From NCBI GenBank assembly GCA_947624755.1, contig CANQLQ010000101.1:1-7285 (forward strand): 7,285 nt of DNA, given 5' to 3'. The position numbers were made by a program, and so were the translations under genes. Position 1 is the first letter of the stretch; the number at the start of each line of letters is the position of its first letter. This document shows, piece after piece, positions 1 through 6,083 of the stretch. The notes beneath the pieces are model-generated. The model was not told where the DNA came from, did not search any database, and saw only the letters and a program-made list of their open reading frames with translations. The stretch is from an uncultured Clostridia bacterium (GTDB lineage Bacteria > Bacillota > Clostridia > Oscillospirales > Acutalibacteraceae).

Positions 1-1
1 C

Positions 2-589
2 ACATACACCCATTCAATGCCGTATTCCGTCACGGTTTCAACTGCGCTTGACGCTCTCTCCCATGCGGTCGAAGGCTGGTTTTCACCAAAATGCACCGAT
101 ATTCCAACCATGTTCGCCGAAAAAGCGATACCGATGATATGGCACGGGCTGAAAGAGCTTGAAAGAACAAACGAAGTTCCCGATTCCAAAATCAGAAAAG
201 ATCTTTATTACGGCTCGCTTTACGCAGGAATTACCCTTGCTTATTGCGGAACGGCATTTCCTCACCCTCTCGGCTATGTGCTTACCGAAAATTACGGTAC
301 AGCGCACGGAACGGCTTGTGCGGCTTTTATGCCTGAGCTAATTGACCGGGCGCAAAATTATGAAAACGAAAAGCTGCAAAAGCTTCTTTCTTTGACAAAA
401 GAAACAAAGGAAAGCTTCAAAAAAACAATAGTCGGTCTTACCGACACAGGCGAAATAAAGCTGACGCATGAACAGCTTGAAAAATACTGCTCAAGGTGGA
501 ATGACGCGGTTCCAAACAATTTTAAATTTTCGCCGGGCGGATTTACAAAAAAGGACGCAGAAAAAGTTCTAAGTAAATTTATAAAGTAA
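2..589 (+). CDS. Iron-containing alcohol dehydrogenase, C-terminal part (5' truncated by window edge)
   Basis: This is the metal-binding C-terminal half of a group III (iron-dependent) alcohol dehydrogenase, a cytoplasmic NAD(P)H enzyme that interconverts aldehydes or ketones and alcohols. The frame is open to the window edge, so the Met at nt 17 is internal and about 190 N-terminal residues, including the nucleotide-binding domain, are missing. The family's iron ligands are all visible: Asp (nt 50-52) and His (62-64) in a DALSHAVEG motif, His (263-265) in FPHPLG, and His (305-307) in TAHGTA. The 14-residue spacing of the last two histidines matches FucO-type enzymes. The C-terminal helical domain ends normally at a TAA. 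The amidohydrolase gene follows after 14 nt, which suggests co-transcription. The family call is firm. The substrate cannot be read from the fragment, and a butanol dehydrogenase-like or other aldehyde reductase role is possible. Confidence 0.93.
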   Translation, partial: TYTHSMPYSVTVSTALDALSHAVEGWFSPKCTDIPTMFAEKAIPMIWHGLKELERTNEVPDSKIRKDLYYGSLYAGITLAYCGTAFPHPLGYVLTENYGTAHGTACAAFMPELIDRAQNYENEKLQKLLSLTKETKESFKKTIVGLTDTGEIKLTHEQLEKYCSRWNDAVPNNFKFSPGGFTKKDAEKVLSKFIK

Positions 590-603
590 AAGGAGATTTA
601 ACG

Positions 604-1926
604 ATGAAATACGCACTTGTAGGTTGTACCGTTCTTGACGGAACCAAAGATATGACCGCAAAAGAAAATATGACCGTTATTGTAAACGGCGACAAAATCG
701 AGGCGGTCAAAAAAACGCACGAATTGAATCTTGACGGTATGGAAATAATTGACCTTAACTGGAAATATCTTTGCCCCGGGCTTATAGATACCCACGTTCA
801 CCTTCCCGGAAGCGGAAAGCCTGTCTCGCTCAGTATTCTTCCGAAAAATGACGGAACAAAAATGAATATTTTTAAATCTGCTTTATATAAATCAATGGAA
901 AGCGGACTTATACATGATGTTATTTTGAAGATGGTTCAAAGCAGCCTTACCGCAAAAATCAATTCCGGCGTCACTACCTGCCGTTCTGTCGGCGAGCTTT
1001 GCTGGACTGACCTTGAAAACAGAGAACTTATAAATAACGGCAAATATATCGGACCTCATCTTCTCGTTTCCGGCGCCGGGATAAGTGTGCCGAACGGTCA
1101 CATGGCAGGCACAATGGCAACAGTCTGCCGAAGTGAAGACGATTGCAGAAAAGCCGTTGATACGGCCGCCGAAAAAGGAGTGGACTGGATAAAGATTTTT
1201 GTCACGGGCGGAGTTCTTGACGCTTCGGAAAACGGTGAACCTGCCGCGCTTCGTATGCCCCTTGAAATTGCAAAAGCCGCCTGCGACGAAGCGCACAAAA
1301 AAGGCTTCAAGGTCGCTTCTCATGCCGAAAGCAAAGAAGGCGTCCGCATTTCACTGAAAGCCGGCGCCGATTCCATTGAGCACGGCGCACAGATGGACGA
1401 AGAAATAATAGACCTTTTCAAAAGGAACAAGTCTACGCTTACTCTTACTGTTTCCCCTGCCATAGCAATTGCAAAGCTTCCCGGCAAAATTACCGGAATG
1501 GACGAAAAGGCTATTAAAAGCTCGGTTTATGTAATGAACGAAATGATAGAAGGGGCAAAGCAGGCTCTTGCAAACGGTATTCCCCTTGCGCTCGGAACAG
1601 ACGCCTCCTGTCCTTATGTAACGCAGTATGATATGTGGCGTGAGATTTACTATTTTTCAAAATTCTGCGGTGTAAGCAATACCTTTGCCCTTCACAGCGC
1701 AACACTCGGCAATGCCCAAATTCTCGGAATCAGCGACAAGACCGGTTCAATCGAACCCGGCAAAACAGCAGATATGATAGTTCTTGACAAAAACCCTCTT
1801 GAGGATTTAACTGCACTTAGGAATGTAAAAAAAGTCATTGTCGGCGGTAAACTAATTGACAAACCGCAGGTTAAAAAGAATAAAAAAATTGAAAATGCCC
1901 TTGATATGATACTCAAAGATTTATAA
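604..1926 (+). CDS. Metal-dependent amidohydrolase, imidazolonepropionase/prolidase-like (440 aa)
   Basis: This is a cytoplasmic amidohydrolase-superfamily enzyme predicted to use a binuclear metal centre to hydrolyse an amide, cyclic amide or dipeptide-type bond. Every canonical ligand is present: H64 and H66 in the IDTHVH motif after strand 1, K197 (the likely carboxylated bridging lysine) in DWIKIFVTGG, H240 in ASHAES, H260 in SIEHG, and D333 in LGTDAS. The N-terminal ~55 residues and the C-terminal segment around 380-420 (SIEPGKTADMIVLD, then VIVGGK) form the small beta-sandwich typical of the family. The length of 440 aa is normal. The start is supported by AGGAG at 591-595, 8 nt before the ATG. 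It lies 14 nt after the alcohol dehydrogenase, probably in the same operon. The sequence pattern fits the COG1228 group, which includes imidazolonepropionase and bacterial Xaa-Pro dipeptidases. No hut genes are nearby, so hutI is not assigned and the substrate remains open. Confidence 0.93.
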   Translation: MKYALVGCTVLDGTKDMTAKENMTVIVNGDKIEAVKKTHELNLDGMEIIDLNWKYLCPGLIDTHVHLPGSGKPVSLSILPKNDGTKMNIFKSALYKSMESGLIHDVILKMVQSSLTAKINSGVTTCRSVGELCWTDLENRELINNGKYIGPHLLVSGAGISVPNGHMAGTMATVCRSEDDCRKAVDTAAEKGVDWIKIFVTGGVLDASENGEPAALRMPLEIAKAACDEAHKKGFKVASHAESKEGVRISLKAGADSIEHGAQMDEEIIDLFKRNKSTLTLTVSPAIAIAKLPGKITGMDEKAIKSSVYVMNEMIEGAKQALANGIPLALGTDASCPYVTQYDMWREIYYFSKFCGVSNTFALHSATLGNAQILGISDKTGSIEPGKTADMIVLDKNPLEDLTALRNVKKVIVGGKLIDKPQVKKNKKIENALDMILKDL

Positions 1927-1974
1927 TAATTCAAAAACTGTGCGAAAACTGCCGCCGAAACGCAGACGGGCTGC

Positions 1975-2019
1975 AATATGCATATTACTTAAGCGTGATT
2001 TAATCAGAGCTTCCTTAAC
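1975..2019 (+). repeat. Solo copy of the repeat end found at 5774-6060, with adjoining 12-bp palindrome
   Basis: Nucleotides 1997-2017 match the right end of the element at 6040-6060 at 18 of 21 positions in the same orientation, and match its left end (5774-5794) at 20 of 21 positions as the reverse complement. Weaker similarity seems to continue upstream toward 1975. There the perfect palindrome AATATGCATATT (1975-1986) directly precedes the repeat. No partner end was seen within the preceding few hundred bases, so this looks like a solo or truncated terminus, lying between the amidohydrolase stop codon and the GH3 promoter. The matches are seen directly. The mobile origin is inference. Confidence 0.6.
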
Positions 2020-2022
2020 ATA

Positions 2023-2050
2023 CGGCGGTGTTGTGTTTTTCGCACCGCCG
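2023..2050 (+). terminator. GC-rich hairpin, possible terminator of the alcohol dehydrogenase-amidohydrolase operon
   Basis: CGGCGGTG (2023-2030) and CACCGCCG (2043-2050) form a perfect 8-bp stem with a 12-nt loop, about 100 nt after the amidohydrolase stop and before the GH3 promoter. The position suits an intrinsic terminator separating the two operons. The tail after the stem is AT-rich (CTTGTATATC) and not a clean U-tract, so termination efficiency is doubtful. Part of the loop is U-rich (GTTTTT). Confidence 0.4.
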
Positions 2051-2068
2051 CTTGTATATCTTGTATAT
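2051..2068 (+). repeat. Tandem 9-bp repeat in AT-rich DNA upstream of the GH3 promoter
   Basis: CTTGTATAT occurs twice with no gap (2051-2059 and 2060-2068), about 35 nt upstream of the -35 box at 2104. The stretch from here to 2103 is strongly AT-rich. It could be an operator with two direct half-sites for a regulator, an UP-element-like region that strengthens the promoter, or simply low-complexity sequence. The duplication is certain; its role is inference. Confidence 0.4.
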
Positions 2069-2103
2069 ATTAAATAGTTTTTATTTTTATCTACATATAT
2101 TAT

Positions 2104-2132
2104 TTGACATTTCGGCTAATAGAAGCTATAAT
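2104..2132 (+). promoter_or_regulatory. Perfect consensus sigma-A promoter for the GH3-reductase operon
   Basis: TTGACA (2104-2109) and TATAAT (2127-2132) are separated by exactly 17 nt, giving a full match to the housekeeping sigma factor consensus. Transcription should start near 2139-2140, leaving a short leader of about 28 nt that carries GGAGG (2156-2160) 7 nt before the ATG at 2168. The leader is too short for a riboswitch or attenuator, so any control would act at the DNA level. No convincing cre (CcpA) site was seen nearby. Confidence 0.85.
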
Positions 2133-2167
2133 TAGATGTATTGTTTTAGGAATACGGAGGTAAATTT

Positions 2168-4615
2168 ATGAAACATCAGGATATACTCAACAAAATGACG
2201 CTCGAAGAGAAAGCCGCCCTTTGTTCAGGCAAGGATTTCTGGCATCTCAAGGGCATAGAAAGACTTGGCATTCCCGAAATTATGATTACGGACGGCCCTC
2301 ACGGTCTGCGCAAACAAAATCCCGAAGGAAAAGGCTCAAGCCTTGAAAATTCCGTTCCTACAACCTGTTTTCCGACTGCCGTAACAACGGCTTCTTCTTG
2401 GGACCCGGAGCTTCTTTATGAAATGGGTGCGGCTCTCGGTGAGGAATGTCTTGCCGAAAAGGTAAGCGTTATTCTCGGACCCGGCGTCAATATCAAGCGT
2501 TCTCCTCTTTGCGGAAGAAACTTTGAATATTTTTCTGAAGACCCGGTTCTTGCCGGTGAAGCTGCAGCCGGTCTTATCCGCGGTATTCAGTCGAAAAATG
2601 TCGGCACATCACTCAAGCACTTTGCCGCAAACAATCAGGAAGCAAGACGAATGACAATAAGCAGCGTCGTTGACGAAAGAACGCTTCGCGAAATTTATCT
2701 TACCGGCTTTGAAATTGCCGTCAAAAAAGGCAAGCCTTGGACAGTAATGAACGCATATAACCGCATCAACGGTGTATACTGTTCGGATAACGAAGAGCTT
2801 CAGCAGAAAATCCTTCGTGACGAATGGGGCTTTGACGGTGTGGTAATGACTGACTGGGGCGCAGCTAACGACCGTGTTCAGGGCATAATTGCCGGCAACG
2901 ACCTTGAAATGCCTTCATCGGGCGGGATCAATGACAAAAAAATTTGCGAGGCTGTACGAAACGGTGTTCTTGATATTAATATGCTTGACAAACGTGTTGA
3001 TGCCCTTCTTGACCTGATTTTTAAATCAAAAGACGCACTTTGCGACTGTACATATGACAAAGATGCTCACCATGAGCTTGCACGAAAAGTCGCAGCTCAG
3101 TCAATGGTTCTTCTCAAAAATGACGACAATATTCTGCCTATTAAAAAAGGCGCGAAAATTGCGGTTGTCGGTGAAATGGCAAGAGCGCCGAGATATCAGG
3201 GCGCAGGAAGTTCGCAAATTAATCCGACCAAAATTTCCAATGCTTTCGACGAGCTTTGCAAAACAGGCTTCAATCCGTCATACGCACCCGGATATAACAA
3301 AAAAAGCGACGCAATTTCTCAGACCCTCATAAACGATGCTATAGAAAATTCAAAGCACGCAGACATCGTTCTCGTTTTCATAGGCCTTACCGAAGCTTAT
3401 GAATCCGAAGGCTATGACCGTAAGCATCTTCACCTTCCGGATTCACATAACAGACTTGTTGAAGAGCTTTGCAAAGTCAACGAAAATGTTGTTGTCGTCC
3501 TTGCCGGCGGTTCACCGGTCAAGATGCCGTGGCTTTATGATGTAAAAGCTGTCCTTAACAGTTATCTCGGCGGTCAGGCAGGCGGAGAAGCTGTAGTTGA
3601 CATTCTCACCGGCGCAGTTAATCCGAGCGGTAAGCTTGCCGAAACCTATCCCATACATCTTCATCACACACCTTGCTGCAAAAACTTCCCGGGCAATGCG
3701 AAAACCGTTGAATATCGAGAAAGCGTTTATGTCGGCTACAGATATTATGACAGCGCAATGAAAAATGTTCTCTTCCCGTTCGGGTTCGGCCTTTCATATA
3801 CAAAGTTTGAATATTCCGATATAAAGCTCAGCAAGAAGAAAATTATGGATACCGACACAGTTAAGGTATCTTACAAAATTAAAAATGTCGGCGATGTTGC
3901 CGGCGCAGAGATTTCTCAGGTTTATGTTTCCGACGTCGAAAGCACTATCTTCCGTCCGGTAAAAGAGCTTAAAGGCTTTGCAAAAACCTACCTTGAACCG
4001 GGTGAAGAAAAGAAGGTTGAAATTGTTCTTGACAAGCGTGCCTTCGCATACTGGAACATCAACATAAAAGACTGGCACGTTGAAAGCGGCGCATTTGATA
4101 TACTTGTCGGCGCATCGAGCCGTGATATAAGGCTTGAAGCAAAGCTTACCGTTACCTCGAGTGCAAAAGACGTTGTAATTCCCGATTACAGAAAAACTGC
4201 CGCAAACTATTACACAGCAAGAGCAAGGCACATCACAGACGAAGAATTTGAAGCGGTTCTCGGCTTTGACATTCCGCCGAAAGTTCACGACCGCAAAACT
4301 CCGCTTACCATACTCAACAGCCTTGAGGACGCAAAATATACAAAGTGGGGCGGCAGAATCAACTCTATGCTTGACAAGGCTCTTACCCTCGCTTTCAAAG
4401 AAGAAAGCGGTATGGCGGGTATGATAAAAGCCATGGCGGTTGAAATTCCCATTCGTAACTTTGTTACAATGAGCAGCGGCGTTTTCAGCGAAAAAATGGC
4501 TGAAGGTCTTCTTATGATTCTCAACGGTACAGGTCCGGCTATAGGTCTTGCCAAAATTCTCGGCGGTCTTGTCGGCGCAATCAAAAAACTCCCCGCTCTT
4601 CTCAAATCAATTTAA
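2168..4615 (+). CDS. Glycoside hydrolase family 3 beta-glucosidase, cytoplasmic, with C-terminal extension (815 aa)
   Basis: This is a retaining GH3 glycosidase predicted to remove terminal beta-linked glucose (or a related sugar) from short glycosides. Residues ~1-290 form the GH3 N-terminal barrel, with D42 in ITDGPHGLR contacting sugar, K150-H151 in LKHFAANNQE, and the nucleophile D229 in VVMTDWGA. Residues ~310-540 form the GH3 C-terminal domain, with likely acid/base E414 in YESEGYDR. A fibronectin III-like domain follows (~545-660), introduced by YVGYRYYD and PFGFGLSYTKFEY. About 145 further residues (671-815) are not part of the core family and end in an amphipathic, glycine-, lysine- and leucine-rich tail. 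No signal peptide is present, so the enzyme is probably intracellular and acts on imported oligosaccharides or glycosides. The start is set by GGAGG 7 nt upstream. It stands first in an operon with the reductase. The family is certain; exact specificity (glucosidase, xylosidase or aglycone preference) is not. Confidence 0.96.
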   Translation: MKHQDILNKMTLEEKAALCSGKDFWHLKGIERLGIPEIMITDGPHGLRKQNPEGKGSSLENSVPTTCFPTAVTTASSWDPELLYEMGAALGEECLAEKVSVILGPGVNIKRSPLCGRNFEYFSEDPVLAGEAAAGLIRGIQSKNVGTSLKHFAANNQEARRMTISSVVDERTLREIYLTGFEIAVKKGKPWTVMNAYNRINGVYCSDNEELQQKILRDEWGFDGVVMTDWGAANDRVQGIIAGNDLEMPSSGGINDKKICEAVRNGVLDINMLDKRVDALLDLIFKSKDALCDCTYDKDAHHELARKVAAQSMVLLKNDDNILPIKKGAKIAVVGEMARAPRYQGAGSSQINPTKISNAFDELCKTGFNPSYAPGYNKKSDAISQTLINDAIENSKHADIVLVFIGLTEAYESEGYDRKHLHLPDSHNRLVEELCKVNENVVVVLAGGSPVKMPWLYDVKAVLNSYLGGQAGGEAVVDILTGAVNPSGKLAETYPIHLHHTPCCKNFPGNAKTVEYRESVYVGYRYYDSAMKNVLFPFGFGLSYTKFEYSDIKLSKKKIMDTDTVKVSYKIKNVGDVAGAEISQVYVSDVESTIFRPVKELKGFAKTYLEPGEEKKVEIVLDKRAFAYWNINIKDWHVESGAFDILVGASSRDIRLEAKLTVTSSAKDVVIPDYRKTAANYYTARARHITDEEFEAVLGFDIPPKVHDRKTPLTILNSLEDAKYTKWGGRINSMLDKALTLAFKEESGMAGMIKAMAVEIPIRNFVTMSSGVFSEKMAEGLLMILNGTGPAIGLAKILGGLVGAIKKLPALLKSI

Positions 4616-4626
4616 CAGGTGATTTT

Positions 4627-5751
4627 ATGATTTTTAAAAACTTTCAAAATATAAAGCTTTCGGCTCTCGGCTTCGGCGCAATGCGTCTGCCCCAAAAAAG
4701 TGACGTTTTTACAGATATTGACGAAGAGCTGACGGCAAAGATGATTGACTATGCAATAAAAAACGGCGTCAACTATTTTGACACCGCTTGGGGCTATCAT
4801 GACGGAATGTCGGAAACCGTTTTGGGCAAGGCGCTTTCAAAATATCCGCGTGAAAGCTTTTATCTCGCTACAAAATTTCCCGGCTATGACCTTTCAAATA
4901 TGCCGAAGGTAGAGGAAATTTTTGAAAAGCAGCTTGAAAAATGCGGTGTCGAATATTTTGACTTTTATCTTTTTCACAATGTTTGCGAAATGAACATCAA
5001 CGAATATCTCGACGAGCAGTATGGTATTTATGATTATCTGATAAAGCAAAAGAAAAACGGCAGAATAAAGCACCTCGGCTTTTCCGCTCACGGAAGTTAT
5101 GAAGTTATGAAGCGTTTTCTTGACGCTTATGGCAAGGATATGGAATTTTGCCAAATTCAGCTCAATTTCATTGACTGGGAATTTCAGGGCGCAAAAGAAA
5201 AGGTTGAACTTCTTTCAAAATATAACATTCCCGTTTGGGTAATGGAACCTCTTCGCGGCGGAAAGCTTGCAAAACTTCCCGAAAAGTATGAAGAAAGACT
5301 CAAAGCGCTTAGACCTTCCGAACCAATTCCCGCTTGGGCTTTTCGCTTTATTCAAAGCATTGACAGCGTTACGGTTACACTTTCGGGTATGTCTGATTTT
5401 GACCAAGTAAAAGCCAATATTGAAACATTCAGCGAGAACAAGCCGCTAAATGAAGAAGAAAGCAAAACAATTCTTGAAATAGCAAAAGAAATGGCAAACG
5501 GAGTTCCCTGCACGGCTTGCCGCTACTGCACAAGTCATTGTCCACAGGAGCTTGACATTCCAAACCTCATTAGCCTTTACAATGAACACAGCTTTACCGG
5601 CGGCGGTTTCATCGCACCCATGGCTCTTATGGCGGTTGAAAAAGATAGGCGCCCCGATGCCTGTATTGCCTGTAGAAGCTGTGAAGCGGTCTGTCCGCAG
5701 CAGATAAAAATCTCAGAAGTTCTTGCGGATTTTGTTGAAAAGCTAAAATAA
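4627..5751 (+). CDS. Aldo/keto reductase with C-terminal double [4Fe-4S] ferredoxin domain (374 aa)
   Basis: This is a cytoplasmic oxidoreductase of the ferredoxin-type aldo/keto reductase group (COG1453-like). Residues ~1-285 form the (beta/alpha)8 barrel, with the catalytic tetrad visible as D52 and Y57 (NYFDTAWGYH), K83 (LATKFPG) and H117 (YLFHNV). Residues ~290-374 carry two cysteine motifs: C295, C298, C301 and C305 followed by Pro, and C346, C349, C352 and C356 followed by Pro, the pattern for two [4Fe-4S] clusters. It should reduce an aldehyde or ketone (or oxidise an alcohol) with NAD(P)H, with the clusters offering a route to ferredoxin-type partners. The start lies 11 nt after the GH3 stop, with a modest AGGTG site (4617-4621), so translation may be partly coupled to the GH3 gene. 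Length is normal and no motif is broken. Context suggests it handles a product of the glycosidase, but the substrate is unknown. Confidence 0.94.
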   Translation: MIFKNFQNIKLSALGFGAMRLPQKSDVFTDIDEELTAKMIDYAIKNGVNYFDTAWGYHDGMSETVLGKALSKYPRESFYLATKFPGYDLSNMPKVEEIFEKQLEKCGVEYFDFYLFHNVCEMNINEYLDEQYGIYDYLIKQKKNGRIKHLGFSAHGSYEVMKRFLDAYGKDMEFCQIQLNFIDWEFQGAKEKVELLSKYNIPVWVMEPLRGGKLAKLPEKYEERLKALRPSEPIPAWAFRFIQSIDSVTVTLSGMSDFDQVKANIETFSENKPLNEEESKTILEIAKEMANGVPCTACRYCTSHCPQELDIPNLISLYNEHSFTGGGFIAPMALMAVEKDRRPDACIACRSCEAVCPQQIKISEVLADFVEKLK

Positions 5752-5798
5752 AAATTTTCATATACATTAATAATAAGGAAGCTCTGAGTAAATCTAAT

Positions 5799-5870
5799 GC
5801 ACGCATGGCATGGCAGGCATCGCCTGCACGAGTTACGCGGGCACGCATGGCGTGCGGCAATTACGCGGGA
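5799..5870. repeat. GC-rich hairpin and direct-repeat cluster inside the MITE-like element
   Basis: About two thirds of this stretch is G or C, although the surrounding DNA is AT-rich. GCAGGC-ATC-GCCTGC (5813-5827) and GCACGC-ATG-GCGTGC (5841-5855) are perfect 6-bp stems with 3-nt loops. GCACGCATGGC occurs at 5799-5809 and 5841-5851, and TTACGCGGG at 5833-5841 and 5861-5869, so the block looks like a partly duplicated hairpin unit. The structures are seen directly. Function is unknown; because the reductase gene lacks an obvious terminator of its own, they may slow or stop transcription or protect mRNA 3' ends. Confidence 0.6.
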
Positions 5871-5958
5871 TAGAAATTATATAAAAATATAATTTTACTC
5901 CGCGAAAACACTTTGTCTCTAATATGGAAGTATATTTTTATGTTCCAAAAATCTAAGT

Positions 5959-5998
5959 TAATACTTTGTGTATTGACGAGTATTTTGGCAAAGTATTA
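5959..5998. repeat. Perfect 10-bp inverted repeat upstream of the EEP hydrolase gene
   Basis: TAATACTTTG (5959-5968) and CAAAGTATTA (5989-5998) are exact reverse complements separated by 20 nt. The spacer contains TTGACG (5973-5978), a possible -35 hexamer, and TATTAC (5994-5999) lies 15 nt further on as a weak -10 candidate. The arrangement could be a regulator binding site over a promoter for the gene at 6084, or simply part of the fold of the repeat element. The inverted repeat is certain, the promoter is weak, and an operator role is speculation. Confidence 0.4.
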
Positions 5999-6083
5999 CG
6001 GAAAATTTGCAAGCAAGATGAGTATTAAGCCCTAAGCTTGATTTTATCAGAGGTTCTTTAGTATAAAAAGGAGAGATAAATTT

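Larger units (their letters stand above)
5774..6060. mobile_element. MITE-like element of ~287 bp with imperfect terminal inverted repeats
   Basis: The left end (5774-5794, TAAGGAAGCTCTGAGTAAAT...) and the right end (6040-6060, ...TTATCAGAGGTTCTTTA) are inverted repeats matching at 17 of 21 positions. A third copy of the end lies at 1997-2017. The interval contains no credible ORF or transposase, holds a GC-rich hairpin cluster and an AT-rich second half, and almost fills the gap between the reductase and the EEP hydrolase gene. This is the architecture of a non-autonomous miniature inverted-repeat element. No convincing target-site duplication was found, so the exact boundaries are uncertain. 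A structured intergenic repeat spread by another mechanism is the alternative. The right end stops just before the ribosome binding site of the hydrolase gene, so the element may supply termination or promoter signals. Confidence 0.55.

Noticed and set aside
892..1323. 143-codon open frame on the minus strand
   Set aside because: It is fully antisense to the amidohydrolase gene, whose catalytic motifs establish the plus-strand frame, and the translated product shows no family features.
604..1926. Assignment as hutI (imidazolonepropionase)
   Set aside because: The metal-ligand pattern fits the wider COG1228 group, which includes prolidases, and there are no other hut genes in the window to support histidine degradation.
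3794..4288. 164-codon open frame on the minus strand
   Set aside because: It lies entirely inside the GH3 gene, opposite its FnIII-like domain, has no recognisable motif, and its composition follows from the reverse of the true coding strand.
5736..5760. Terminator directly after the reductase gene
   Set aside because: TGAAAA and TTTTCA can pair, but the stem is six pairs, almost all A-T, and begins inside the last codons; too weak to call.
5627..5860. 77-codon minus-strand frame across the GC-rich hairpin cluster
   Set aside because: Its N-terminal part is just the translated hairpin repeats (HAMRA-like repetition), and the remainder is antisense to the reductase's Fe-S domain.
5799..5870. 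Short CRISPR-like repeat array
   Set aside because: The repeats are only 9-11 nt, occur twice each, interleave, and are not separated by uniform spacers; no cas gene is present.
6038..6067. TTGATT-18-TATAAA as a promoter for the EEP gene
   Set aside because: Transcription would start at about 6074, after the ribosome binding site at 6069-6073, which would remove the site from the mRNA. The -35 part also belongs to the repeat end.
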